Shown in pieces: positions 35,840-47,172 of a DNA stretch of 64,000 bases. Where the stretch lies: the NCBI GenBank assembly GCA_034440615.1, contig JAOTOM010004388.1:152501-216500 (forward strand), in the 5' to 3' direction. The position numbers were made by a program, and so were the translations under genes. The DNA is from Ashinkailepas kermadecensis. Taxonomy: Eukaryota > Arthropoda > Thecostraca > Neolepadidae. The notes under the pieces are model-generated. The model saw only the letters and a list, made by a program, of their open reading frames with translations. It was not told the origin of the DNA and did not search any database. The first letter of the stretch is position 1, and each line of letters starts with the position of its first letter.

Positions 35840-36180
35840 GCGCTGTGACTCATGCAGTCGATGCACCCCAAGCTGCAACAATTAACTCGCTTGACCGTGG
35901 ATGTGCGCGGTGTGACCCATAGTCGATGTGCCCCCAAGCTACAGCAATTAACTCACTGACCGTGGATGTGCGCGGTGTGACCCATAGTCGAGGTGCCCCC
36001 AAGCTACAGCAATTAACTCGCTGACCGGGAATGTGCGCGGTGTGACCTATGCAGTCGATGCGCCCTCCCCCGAAGCTACAACAATTAACTCACTGACCGG
36101 GGGGGGTGCTTTGTGTCACCAATGCAGTAGTTGATGCCCCCCCCCCCCCGAAGCTACAACAATTAACTCGCTGACCGGGG
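35840..36180 (+). repeat. tandem array whose unit contains the LINE/SINE tail
   Basis: Five units of about 65-75 bp. Each contains a GTGTGACCYATGCAGTCGAT-type phrase (or a shortened form), then GCSCCCCAAGCTACARCAAT and TAACTCGCTGACCG. The core aligns with the LINE tail (GACCTATGCAGTCGATGCGC, then AATAACTAAC). Confidence 0.8.
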
Positions 36181-36454
36181 ATGGGCCACCTCTTCAAAAG
36201 TACGTCACAACTTTGAACTGATGACGTATGAATATAAACGAGGTCAGCAAGACGACGTGGCTAGGAGGAACACGCGCGTGCTTGTATTTCCCGGACGTCT
36301 CTACGATAGCCGGTATGCGCCTTATTGCTGGGTGTGCTTGGGAGACGTCGGATCGAGAAGCCGTCACTCCAAATGTCGGCGTATTGGGTGGAGGGCTGAG
36401 ACTGATAGGATACTTTGACTGGATAACTTGGTCTGGCGAGTGTACCTCTGATCA

Positions 36455-36790
36455 TGGTGTCTGAACCCGACCAGGCCGGTATATCTGAGCGTCGTGTCTG
36501 AACCCGACCAGGCCGGTATATCTGCGCGTCGTGTCTGAACCCGACCAGGCCGGTATATCTGAGCGTCGTGTCTGAACCCGACCAGGCCGGTATATCTGAG
36601 CGTCGTGTCTGAACCCGACCAGGCCGGTATATCTGAGCGTCGTGTCTGAACCCGACCAGGCCGGGATATCTGAGCGTCGTGTCTGAACCCGACCAGGCCG
36701 GTATATCTGAGCGTCGTGTCTGAACCCGACCAGGCCGGTATATCTGAGCGTCGTGTCTGAACCCGACCAGGCCGGTATATCTGACTGTCG
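36455..36790. repeat. 37-bp minisatellite
   Basis: Nine nearly identical units of GTGTCTGAACCCGACCAGGC then CGGTATATCTGAGCGTC. Such low divergence indicates recent expansion or homogenisation. Confidence 0.96.
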
Positions 36791-36929
36791 TGCCAACCAG
36801 ACCAGACGGGTATCCCATTGTATTCCGAATGTGTGACTCGTTCGCTGTTGTCGAGACGCGCACCAGTGTTGTTTACGGACTGGGCTGACCCAAGGGGACT
36901 ACGGACTGGTCTGGCCCTGGGGGACTATT

Positions 36930-38575
36930 ATAGCCGAGTGCCGGAGCCAGGTCTGAGGCCAGACCGGCAACAGGCGGGCCTGTTACAGCCGAGTGTCAAA
37001 TGGCAAGCATGAGGTCAGATCGGCAGCAGGCGCTCCTGCTACAGCCAAGTGTCAGATGTCAGGCCTGAGGTCAGATCGACAGCAGGCGCTCCTGTTACAG
37101 CCGAGTGTCAGGTGTCAGGCGTGAGGTTAGATCGGCAGCAGACGGTCCTGTTACAGCCAAGTGTCAGGTGTCAGGCCTAAGGTCAGATCGGCAGCAGGCG
37201 GTCTTGTTACAGCCAAGTGTCAGGTGTCAGGCCTGAGGTTAGATCGGCAGCAGGCGCTCCTGTTACAGCCAGGTGTCCGGCATGAGGTCAGATCGGCAGC
37301 AGGCGCTCCTGTTACAGCCAAGTGTCAGATGTCAGGCCTGAGGTCAGATCGGCAGCAGGCGCTCCTGTTACAGCCAAGTGTCAGGTGTCAGGCCTGAGGT
37401 TAGATCGGCAGCAGGCGCTCCTGTTACAGCCAAGTGTCAGGCATGAGGTCAGATCGGCAGCAGACGGTCCTGTTACAGCCAAGTGTCAGGTGTCGGGTAT
37501 GAGGTCAGATTGGAAGCAGGCGGGCCTGTTACAGCCGTGTGTCAGATGTCAGGCCTGAGGTCAGATCGGCAGCAGACGGTCCTGTTACAGCCGAGTGTCA
37601 GGTGTCAGGCCTGAGGTTAGATCGGCAGCAGGCGCTCCTGTTGCAGCCAGGTGGCAGGCATGAGGTCAGATCGGCAGCAGGCGCTCCTGTTACAGCCAGG
37701 TGTCAGGCATGAGGTCAGATCGGCAGCAGGCGCTCCTGTTACAGCCAAGTGTCAGATGTCAGGCCTGAGGTCAGATCGGCAGCAGGCGGTCCTGTTACAG
37801 CCAAGTGTCAGGTGTCAGGCCTGAGGTTAAATCGGCAGCAGGCGCTCCTGTTACAGCCAAGTGTCAGGTGTCAGGCCTGAGGTTAGATCGGCAGCAGGCG
37901 CTCCTGTTACAGCCAGGTGTCAGGCATGAGGTCAGATCGGCAGCAGGCGCTCCTGTTACAGCCAAGTGTCAGGTGTCAGGCCTGAGGTTAAATCGGCAGC
38001 AGGCGCTCCTGTTACAGCCAAGTGTCAGGTGTCAGGCCTGAGGTTAGATCGGCAGCAGGCGCTCCTGTTACAGCCAGGTGTCAGGCATGAGGTCAGATCG
38101 GCAGCAGGCGCTCCTGTTACAGCCAAGTGTCAGATGTCAGGCCTGAAGTCAGATCGGCAGCAGGCGGTCCTGTTACAGCCAGGTGTCAGGCATGAGGTCA
38201 GATCGGCAGCAGACGGTCCTGTTACAGCCAAGTGTCAGATGTCAGGCCTGAGGTTAGATCGGCAGCAGGCGCTCCTGTTACAGCCAAGTGTCAGGTGTCA
38301 GGCCTGCGGTTAGATCGGCAGCAGGCGCTCCTGTTACAGCCAGGTGTCAGGCCTGAAGTCAGATCGGCAGCAGGCGGTCCTGTTACAGCCGTGTGTCAGA
38401 TGTCAGGCGTGAGGTCAGATCGACAGCAGACGGTCCTGTTACAGCCAAGTGTCAGGTGTCAGGCCTGAGGTTGGATCGGCAGCAGGCGCTCCTGTTACAG
38501 CCAAGTGTCAGGTGTCAGGCCTGAGGTCAGATCGGCAGCAGGCGCTCCTGTTACAGCCAAGTGTCAGGTGTCACT
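36930..38575. repeat. large minisatellite, 49-56 bp unit
   Basis: About 30 units of CAGGTGTCAGGCCTGAGGTT, AGATCGGCAGCAGGCGCTCC and TGTTACAGCCAAGTGT. A 7-bp shorter form (CAGGCATGAGGTCAG) is interspersed at irregular intervals. This is the longest array in the window. Confidence 0.95.
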
Positions 38576-39039
38576 GCCATCACATCAGACGCAGCCTGAC
38601 GCCGGACAAATATAATGGCGCCTTAGATCTGCCGCACCATAAACACTGCCAGGCACGGCAACCTACGCATGTTGCTTCTGTATCCATTGAAGTATGCTCG
38701 TTTGCAACTTGTTATGGTCGGATGTATGGTTGACATGGCTCTGTACTGTTGTAAAGTGGCGTGAAAATAATAGCCGCATTATAGACCTTTGTAAACTTTT
38801 GTTCGTGAACATGAGCTTTGTTTTGTAATGTATAGGTTGAGACAAAATCATCTAAAGGTGTGATCATTACCCATGTCAGCAAACAATGCATTTGTTTGGG
38901 AAAACGGAAGTAGGAAAACCTCGTACTTCGCACCTTAATTAATGTTTCTCATTTCAGCTTTTAGAACAAAGTTGGCATCATATTTCAATTGGATCTATAT
39001 TGGTTTTGACTTCAGCCAGTGGGCCGGGTTTGGCTTCAA

Positions 39040-39575
39040 TGGCTTCAATGTCTGTGGGTCCGGCCTCAGTGTCTGTGGGCCCGGCCTCAGTGTCTGTGGG
39101 TCCGGCCTCAGTGTCTGTGGGCCCGGCCTCAATGTCTGTGGGTCCGGCCTCAGTGTCTGTGGGCCCGGCCTCAGTGTCTGTGGGCCCGGCTTCAGTGTCT
39201 GTGGGTCCGGCCTCAATGTCTGTGGGTCCGGCCTCAGTGTCTGTGGGCCCGGCCTCAGTGTCTGTGGGTCCGGCCTCAGTGTCTGTGGGTCCGGCCTCAG
39301 TGTCTGTGGGCCTGGCCTCAGTGTCTGTGGGCCCGGCCTCAGTGTCTGTGGGCCTGGCCTCAGTGTCTGTGGGCCTGGCCTCAGTGTCTGTGGGTCCGTC
39401 CTCAGTGTCTGTGGGCCTGGCCTCAGTATCTGTGGGCCCGGTCTCAGTGTATGTGGGCCCGGCTTCTGTCTGCGGGCCCGGCTTCAGTGTCTGTGGGCCT
39501 GGCCTCAGTGTCTGTGGGCCCAGCCTCGGTGTCTGTGGGCCCGGCCTCAGTGTCTGTGGGCCTGGCCTGGCGGCG
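39040..39575. repeat. 21-bp minisatellite
   Basis: About 25 units of GGCCTCAGTGTCTGTGGGCC then C. Frames of 188-248 aa on both strands are stop-free because the period is a multiple of three. Confidence 0.95.
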
Positions 39576-39962
39576 GGGCTCGTGACATTCTGGCGTGCCT
39601 CGGTCTCCGGCATGTCCGGCGGATAAGGACAGCGGTGGCCACACGATAAAGACGCCTCACAAAAGCATGTCGACCTGAAGGGAAGCCTGCCCACTCCGGC
39701 GCCGTGGCGGACAGCTGGCCTCACATTGCACGAGGAGACGGGCAGTAAATGTTCCCTTGAATTCGAGACCGATGTGCCATATTTTTAGATGGTTTTTGCA
39801 TGGCAAATTCCTTCCATGTTGGGATGGGAAAATTTAGTGAGAGGTGTGTTAGAAGTGGTAGGGGCGTATGGAGGAAGGGTGAAGAGGAGACGCCCGAGGC
39901 TGCCAACCCTTATCCAACCTCCCAGGGCAAGGTGTCCATATGAATTAAACATGAACCACGGA

Positions 39963-40020
39963 TTTGGGCGCAATATGACCATAGCAGTCGAGGCGCCCTA
40001 AAGCCCAAATAACAACAACA
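39963..40020 (+). mobile_element. LINE/SINE 3' tail fragment
   Basis: TTTGGGCGCAATATGACCAT, AGCAGTCGAGGCGCCCTAAA and GCCCAAATAACAACAAC. Both stem arms GGGCGC/GCGCCC are present. Confidence 0.72.
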
Positions 40021-40199
40021 ATATTGTCTGGGATTCGTATTTCCGCCTGAATTAATATATCACGAATTTCCACATGCAGGGGCGCCATAAATGGTGACGT
40101 TGGGATCGTCAGCTTCCGCCTACCAATTATTTCGCCAGTGTTTTAAGAAGTGGTATCCCCTCCACCCCCCACCAACAGACATACTTGAGATTCTTCACC

Positions 40200-41710
40200 G
40201 CTCGGCTGTGAGCGATTGCCGACGTCCTGGATGCCATGCGAGAGGCAGCGCTTCGATCTCCATCGAATCGACGACTCGGCCTGCCGGTCGCGGTGGCGAC
40301 GGCGACCGACGGCAGACCGGGCGGCGCCGCCCGGCGACGGACGATCTGCTGCCAGGCGGCCGCGGCGGCCGTGCAGACGTGCAGGCTGGATTCGCCGCGG
40401 TGCCGCCCTTCCTGCCAGGGTGAGAGGCAGGCGATGTCGCATGGCCCCAGCTGCTGAGTGCGTCGTAAAGTCGCAAACACACACACAGACACGGAGACGT
40501 GCAGGCTGTGCGGCTCACCGCCGCCACCTGCCGGCGTGGCGACACACATCCGCAACGACTCGGCTGCACGAGTCTCGATGCGTCCAAGGCATCCTAACGT
40601 GCCGATTACCGGAATGCAACGCGCTGCCAAGGCGTCCCGTTTTGCCGTTCGCTTCGCGAACTGGCCGGTAGGTGGCTCTCGTGTCGTCGCGGTGTGCTGG
40701 CACGGGCCGACGTGAATGGCGGCCTGCCAGGGGCTAACGACCTGCCTGGTCAGTCGGGCCGAGTGGGTGCCAGGTCCGGCTGACCCTGGCGACGCGTGTG
40801 ACCGGGCTTGAACGGACGTGGAGCCCGCGGCGTTTTCCGGGCCGCCCCGGGTACCGGCTCGCACGCAGTCCCTCCGCCAGGTGGCGCAGCGGTGTGGCGG
40901 GACTGCGAGGAAGGGCGGACACGGTCGACCCTTCGGCGGCGCGGTAGATGCGGTGGCGCCGCGAGGCCACACGGTCGGTCGGGTCGTGTTGATGTCGGTG
41001 GATCACAGACCTGTGCCGGTCTCGGCAGTGTCTGTGACGTCCCCCACACCCCCGCTCCCACCTCATTACGAGCGCACTGGAGGATCGCCGGCGGACCTGA
41101 CGGCAGACGTGTCGGCGGTGTCCGCCGGAATGTGGCCGTGGTGGGTGGACCCGCCCTGAGCCGCCAGGCGTGGCCACGGTCGGCGACGGTGGCGCCACTC
41201 GGCCGTCGCGGCGCCGCGCGCGCTCAGCTGGCTCGCACAGGTAGTGACTGTCGCCGCGCCAGCTGACTAGCTGCGCCGAAAACGCCGCCGTGCGAATCGT
41301 AGCGAAGCGCGGTCGCCGGCCGGGCTAGCGGCGAGTGCGACAGAGCGGCTGGCTGTGCGACAGTGCGGCCCCTCCCTCCTCGCGGCTGTGGTGCCCCTCC
41401 CCGGCGGCTGTGGTGCCGCGAGCGCAGCGCGGCACGCGCCAGTAGCCGGCCGCGGCTGGTGACTGTCGCGCGCGCTCACCAGTCGCCCGCCCACCTGGTG
41501 ACTGCAGTGCGTGTGCCGTGTCGGTGTGGTGACGCGGCAGCGAGTGGACCGGCGTGGCTGGTCACCTGGTCAGGTGGTGGCGTCCTGTCTGGCGGCGCGG
41601 CCGGCCACCTGGTCAGGTGGTGGTGTGCTGTCTGGCGGCGCGGACGGTCAGGTGGTGGCGTCCTGTCTGGCGGCGCGGCCGGTCGACGACCGCGCGTCGG
41701 CTGACTGAGA
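40200..41710 (+). promoter_or_regulatory. CpG-rich block upstream of candidate exon B
   Basis: Continuous CpG-rich DNA that leads to the ATG at 41718. An approximately 32-bp repeated phrase (CAGGTGGTGGCGTCCTGTCT) occurs three times at 41568-41680. It could hold a promoter and 5' UTR. Support is from composition and position only. Confidence 0.25.
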
Positions 41711-41717
41711 GTCGGCC

Positions 41718-41807
41718 ATGCCGTCGGTGGCGGTGGCCGGGCCGGGTCGCACGACGGCCGGCGGCGTGGCTCGCTGCCACAGCTACGGCAGCGTGACGCA
41801 CATCAAG
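41718..41807 (+). CDS. candidate 5' exon B of the Par-1/MARK kinase gene (partial)
   Basis: ATG 41718 followed by 30 codons and a strong donor (ATCAAG|GTAAGG, GT at 41808-41809), in phase 0 and therefore compatible with the acceptor of the kinase exon 4.9 kb downstream. The peptide begins MPSVAVAGPGRTTAGGVARC and ends HSYGSVTHIK. An in-frame TGA at 41706-41708 favours a first coding exon over an internal one. There is no good polypyrimidine tract upstream. I do not recognise the sequence, though short variable N-termini are normal in this family. It would be an alternative to exon A, or a second exon if spliced just upstream of the ATG. Confidence 0.5.
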
Positions 41808-41939
41808 GTAAGGCGGCCGCCGCGCGCCCAGCCATGTAAGGCTGCCGCGGCGGCGTGGCGCGCGCTGACTCATCGCCGTGCCCCTTTGTGGTAGCGGTGG
41901 CGGCCGCGGCGCGTGCGTCCGCCGGGCCGGTCTCGGCGC

Positions 41940-42230
41940 GACAGCCCGTCATACCGGACACTCACCATCGCGGCAGCCCGTCATACCGGACACGCACCAT
42001 CGCGGCAGCCCGTCCTATCAGACACGCACCGGCGCGGCAGCCCGTCCTATCAGACACGCACCGGCGCGGCAGCCCGTCATACCGGACACGCACCAGCGCG
42101 GCAGCCCGTCATACCGGACACGCACCAGCGCGGCAGCCCGTAATACCGGACACGCACCAGCGCGGCAGCCCGTCATATCAGACACGCACCAGCGCGGCAG
42201 CCCGTCATACCAGACACGCACCACTGCGCC
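41940..42230. repeat. 32-bp minisatellite
   Basis: Nine units of GGCAGCCCGTCATACCGGAC then ACGCACCAGCGC. It begins about 130 bp after the donor of candidate exon B, inside the putative intron. Confidence 0.93.
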
Positions 42231-42239
42231 TCCATTGCC

Positions 42240-44340
42240 GCACCACCCGGACTATCGGACAGCCGACTATCCGACTATATGCTGCAGCAGGCTATTGCCC
42301 CTGCCGCCCAGAGTCGCACTGCAGAGGGAAATCTGGCATTTTGCCGAGTTCCGGTAGCAGTATCAAGGTTTTGTGAAGAAGCTGCTCCACGGCAACAGCT
42401 CAACTATGTGGATTATGTGTGGTGCTTTTCTCTGAAGGCGGGGACCTGAGCAGGTCTAACCGCCCCTCCTCTGTCCGGAGGAGGCGACCCAGGCACAATC
42501 TGCTCAGCCTCGGAGGTTGCGGTCGCCAGCCGAAGCCTGTGCCGATGTTGGAGCGACTATGCAGAAGCCAGTTAAAAGTTGGCTGCTGAGGCGACGTAGC
42601 AGCGTTCACGCAGTGAATTGGTGGCGAAGCTCGAGGCCGCGTCCTGCGGCTGGGGCGATGCCTGCTTCCCCTGGTTCGGTACTGCTCAGCTGCCATTGGC
42701 AGCTGCTTGTAATTTTGAAAACCGAAGTGTGTGACAAGTGTAACACGATGTACGAACTTCCTGACGAAATCCTCAGGTTTTTCGACCAACTCGACTGGCC
42801 GATTCCACATGTCTGCACGTATGCGATGTTCTACTGACCTCTTCAAACCTACACCTCCCCCCTGCCCTCCCGTCCTGCCTGGGTCGCTCACAAAGCATCA
42901 CCTGCCCTGGACCCCTTACACAAGTGGAACACTGCTCCGATGCACTGGGTTTCCTCCCAAACACGAACTCCGTGTCGCTGTGCATATCCTGAAGTTAGAC
43001 AACTGATTGCAAGTTGTTGTCTTTTGTGTTGTGTGTTTTCCTGGGAAGCTTGCTCTTGACACCGGTCACCAGAAACCGAGCCACGCTATACACCATGATG
43101 AGTGGTGTTCGTTCAAAGACAGTCGGGCTTTGCGGACGTGCGGGATCCAGGCAGCCGCGCAGCTCCGCTGTCTGTCCTCAGTCGTGTGCGGCCCGGTCGG
43201 GTCGTGCCAAAGCCAATGATGTCAACATTCTTTATTGCATTTGCATCACCTGATTTGCCGTCGTAAATCTCTTCCACGCAATTTTGTACACCGCGTTCTC
43301 GGGCGTTCAGTTGGCTGTCACACGCAAGGCAGGTCCTGTTTTCGGCCGGCCACAAGGCTGTTGGATCCGGACGAATTAGGAAAGGTTATTGTTGGACCGC
43401 TGATACAGGCGACTCTCACGCTGTCCAAGTGAGCGGATCTGATCAGTAAGCCAGCTTGTATTGAAGTTGCTAGCTGCAGAAGCCGGTTTGGTGCATTTTT
43501 ATTACGATTTTTGGGTCGTCAGAGTTTGTCGCCTCAATGGCCAAGTACGCCGTTTCGGTGCAGCATGTGCCGCTCTTGCCGCTGCTCTTCCGCTATGAGC
43601 GAGGTATCTGTTTTCTACCCCAGAAAAACAGAGAAATTATTATGGCTGGACTTTTCTCCTAAATCCGAAGGACTGATGACACAGGAGTTGCTCTTCATTC
43701 GTGAAACTAAGATTGGCTTAGTGGCGATTGGTTGCGAGGAAGTTTTGGTGGAGTTCAATTAACACACTATGGCAGGAAGCCAGGAGCTAATTGAAACCAG
43801 TTTGTATCATGTCAAGTCCAGCGTTTGGTTATCTTTGAAGATGGGCACTGTAGGGAATAATTTACGTGTTTGTAATTTTGCAGACTCATTGATGTGCTTG
43901 ACATGCATAGTCCGTCATTCATTTGTCGTCATGATTTTCATCATCCTGGTTGGTACGATTTCCACCTGGCAACAGCCGGTGCCAGATGCTTCCTCAGCAT
44001 CCCCGGTGTAGCTGGAGTAGAAACGCTGCATAGCATTCGACAATCTGGCATCTCGTTTGCATTCAGGAAGTCTGCATCGTCACCACTGTGTTGGTGACGA
44101 CGCTGGCGCTATGTTGGTGCTCAGCTGGTCCGATGTCCTGTGAGTGGATGCGGTCGGCCTGTCCGACGACGGCGGCTTCCTCCACGGGAGGCGCTGGCTG
44201 GCATTCGCTTCGGACCAACGCAGTCGGCACCGCGGGGCAACGGCGCGAGCAACGGTGCCACGGCCGAGCAGCGGCCGCGGCCGAGCTGCCGGCCGCCGCC
44301 GCTGCGACACCGTGGCGCCACCGTCGCGGCGGCCAAGGTC
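42240..44340. other. no gene recognised (putative kinase intron)
   Basis: Mixed composition. The open frames (up to 163 aa on the minus strand at 42400-42891) show no recognisable domain or conserved exon structure. Confidence 0.4.
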
Positions 44341-44349
44341 GCCCGGCCG

Positions 44350-44425
44350 CCCGGCCGCCGGCCGGTTCCTGCTGGGCGCCGGCCGGTTCCTGCTGGGCGC
44401 CGGCCGGTTCCTGCTGGGCGCCGGA
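44350..44425. repeat. 21-bp repeat, about 3.5 copies
   Basis: GCCGGTTCCTGCTGGGCGCC then G, within a CpG-rich stretch. Confidence 0.8.
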
Positions 44426-44794
44426 CCTGGTCGGGCCGGCCGCGACACAGCCACCCGCGCCGCGAGTCGCCCTCTTCGGCGCAGACGGGCGGGTGCCTGC
44501 GGCGCGTTCACGCCTCGTTGCGGGCGCTGCTGGGTGCTAGGCTGAGTGACGTCGGCTCGCTGGCAGTCGGCCCTCGGAGTACACAGGCAGCGGGAAGACA
44601 CTGCCTGTCGGCCACGCGTAGTGTTCATGCAAATCGAACAGGTGACCTGGTTCATGCAAATCGAACAGGATCGGGTCAGGTGACCTGGTTCGGGGCGGAC
44701 GGTGGATGCGGCCGTCGCACGACCGGCGAGACGAGGTCAAAACAACGGTTTCCACACGCCTGACACGCAGCTGAAAAGTCACGTGACGAAGGAA

Positions 44795-44895
44795 CTAGGG
44801 TCACCTTGCGCCGGTGTCGGCACCTGGTTGTACCGGGGGAAGTGTAGCCGCTGTGCCGGTGTCGGCACGAAGTTGTACCGGGGGAAGTGTCGCCT
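44795..44895. repeat. tandem duplication, about 50 bp
   Basis: Two copies of GCCGGTGTCGGCAC, then GTTGTACCGGGGGAAGTGT. Confidence 0.75.
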
Positions 44896-44999
44896 CCGCG
44901 TCACATCGACTGACTGGCAGGCCGCCGAGATCTCCCGGACGCTGTTTGCGCCTGTGGCCGGCCGCTGGACCGGCTTTCTGGTGGCCCAGGTCGGCCCTA

Positions 45000-45690
45000 G
45001 GGACGGGAGAGGCGCTGACCTGGCACCGGTAGCGGTTCTGAGGAGGGGAGGGGCGCTGACCTGGCGCCGGTGGCGGTTCTGAGGAGGGGATGGGCGCTGA
45101 CCTGGCGCCGGTGGCGGTTCTGAGGAGGGGAGGGGCGCTGACCTGGCACTGGTGGCGGTTCTGAGGAGGGGAGGGGCGCTGACCTGGCGCCGGTGGCGGT
45201 TCTGAGGAAGGGAGGGGCGCTGACCTGGCACTGGTGGCGGTTCTGAGGAGGGGAGGGTCGCTGACCTGGCACTGGTGGCGGTTCTGAGGAGGGGAGGGGC
45301 GCTTACCTGGCACTGGTGGCGGTTCTGAGGAGGGGACGGGCGCTGACCTGGCGCCGGTGGCGGTTCTGAGGAGGGGAGGGGCGCTGACCTGGCGCCGGTG
45401 GCGGTTCTGAGGAGGGGAGGGGCGCTGACCTGGCACTGGTGGCGGTTCTGAGGAGGGGAGGGGCGCTGACCTGGCGCCGGTGGCGGTTCTGAGGAGGGGA
45501 GGGCGCTGACCTGGCACTGGTGGCGGTTCTGAGGAGGGGAGGGGCGCTGACTTGGCACTGGTGGCGGTTCTGAGGAGGGGAGGGGCGCTGACTTGGCACT
45601 GGTGGCGGTTCTGAGGAGGGGAGGGGCGCTGACTTGGCACTGGTGGCGGTTCTGAGGAGGGGATGGGCGCTTACCCAGTTGCCTATGTCC
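45000..45690. repeat. 41-bp minisatellite
   Basis: About 16 units of GGGGCGCTGACCTGGCGCCG then GTGGCGGTTCTGAGGAGGGG and A. Two main variants (GGCGCCGG and GGCACTGG) are interspersed. Pro/Ser-rich minus frames up to 332 aa are shadows. Confidence 0.95.
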
Positions 45691-45749
45691 GTTCTGAGGA
45701 GGGGAGGGGAGCTGATCTGCTTCTAATGTTGGTCTGGGGAAGGGGAAGT

Positions 45750-46000
45750 GAGCCGACCTGTTGCTGACGTCGGTCACGGGGGTGGAGCCGACCTGATGTT
45801 GACGTCGGTCACAGAGGTGGAGCCGACCTGATGTTGACGTCGGTCACGGGGGTGGGGCCGACCTGTTGTTGACGTCGGTCACGGGGGTGGGGCCGACCTG
45901 TTGTTGACGTCGGTCACGGGGTGGGGCCGACCTGTTGCTGACGTCGGTCACGGAGGTGGAGCCGACCTGATGCTGACGTCGGTCACGGAGGTGGGAGGGG
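45750..46000. repeat. 35-bp minisatellite
   Basis: Seven units of GACGTCGGTCACGGGGGTGG then GGCCGACCTGTTGTT, directly after the 41-bp array. Confidence 0.92.
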
Positions 46001-46703
46001 AGCTAACGTGTCGCCCATGTCAGTCCTCGGAAGCCGACCTGTCGTCGATTTAGGTTCTGGGAAGGGGAAGTAATCTGACCCGACCTGACATGTCGTTGAT
46101 GTTGGTCTTCAAGAGGATGTGGCATTTCCTGTGATCGCACAACACTTCTATTTCCCTCTCAGATGGGTAGCAAGCAAGGATTTGTTAACTACAAATCAGC
46201 ATAGTCCGATTTATATATCACGGTAGGCCTAGTAACGACAGCAGAAGCAAGATGTTCCTTTCCCATGTTTCCTTTCTTGGTGAAGACGTGTAAAAACTTA
46301 GCACCCTGTCCATTATTTCATAGTATTACCCATGAGATGTATGATGCTGGCAATACGCGCCTTGTGCAGGAGACAGCTGTGTTCGTGGACTGGTTTCCGT
46401 TCGCGGTATTTTTCGTCCTGGATGAGCCATGATCAGCACGCCAGCTAATAAATACCGCTCCATGAGTCGTCCCAGTCTGACTTGTCTTTACCCGACTGTT
46501 GTGTTTCAGGTACCTTTACCCGACTATTTCAGAAACTATCTCTTACTGTTCCGGCCAGAAGTGACCTCACCGACGTACGATGCTCCAGGGAGCTTCAGAC
46601 TGACCGGACCTGACTGATGTGCACGGTTCCGGGAGTCGTCGTGGTCTGACCTGACATGGCCCGCCACGGCCGAGCACGACGTGATTGGTGTCCGCTGTTC
46701 CAG

Positions 46704-46826
46704 GAGTCGTCTCGGACCAGACCCGAGTCGGAGCCGCACATCGGCAAGTACCAGCTCCTCAAGACCATCGGCAAGGGCAACTTCGCCAAGGTCAAGCTGG
46801 CCAAGCACCTGCCCACCGGCCAGGAG
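46704..46826 (+). CDS. Par-1/MARK kinase exon with glycine-rich loop (partial)
   Basis: This 41-codon exon lies between a good acceptor (CTGTTCCAG|GAG, AG at 46702-46703) and a donor (CAGGAG|GTGGGT, GT at 46827), phase 0 at both ends. The translation runs [20 protein letters not shown] then [20 protein letters not shown] and E. This is the start of the kinase domain of the MARK/Par-1 family (AMPK-related kinases of cell polarity and microtubule regulation that phosphorylate tau/MAP-type proteins). PHIGKY is the family's entry into the domain and GKGNFAKV is the ATP-binding glycine-rich loop. The next exon at 63157 continues the domain without a gap. MARK proteins are usually about 700-1200 aa, so only a small part lies in this window. 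Confidence 0.95.
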
Positions 46827-46987
46827 GTGGGTAGTGAGATGTGTGCGCCGGCCACCTCTGACACACCTTTCTTTCTGCCTGCGCTGCAATTGGCGTCCGT
46901 GCAGAGCTCTTCTCAAAGGAAGAGACGTTCGGTGAATCTAGAAGCGTCGTTGCCAGCTCCCCTGAGGTTAACAGACGCAGTGGCTGT

Positions 46988-47159
46988 GGGGCGGGGATGG
47001 CCGAGTGGTTAAGGTGTTGGGCTCTGGGTACCAAAGGTCCCGGGTTCGGCACTCGCACCACTCGGGACATTTCCCAATCCCGCGGCCCACCGGCGAAACA
47101 GTGTGGGCGGCGCCATTAGCCGTGAATGTGCAAAAAGCTCGTCGTGAACCACCCAATAA
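46988..47159 (+). mobile_element. class II tRNA-derived SINE
   Basis: Full-length copy (GATGGCCGAGTGGTTAAGGT, B-box GGGTTCGGCACTC) flanked by a perfect 13-bp duplication (ACGCAGTGGCTGT; 46975-46987 and 47160-47172). It lies 160 bp inside the large kinase intron, on the gene's sense strand. Confidence 0.94.
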
Positions 47160-47172
47160 ACGCAGTGGCTGT

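Noticed and set aside
36930..38575. Possible CRISPR array (regular repeats with variable parts)
   Set aside because: The units abut without unique spacers, are 49-56 bp long and lie in a eukaryotic intron/intergenic setting. It is a minisatellite.
38978..39724. 248-aa GPTDTEA-type frame resembling a structural protein
   Set aside because: Translation of the 21-bp array. The opposite strand and other phases are also open, and there is no signal peptide or splice context.
44779..45777. 332-aa Pro/Ser-rich minus-strand frame
   Set aside because: It is a direct reading of the 41-bp minisatellite. Overlapping frames in other phases are equally open.
46429..46617. 62-aa frame just before the kinase exon, considered as an additional exon
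   Set aside because: No good donor in frame before its stop, and a duplicated TTTACCCGACT phrase explains part of it. The kinase exon has its own clear acceptor at 46703.
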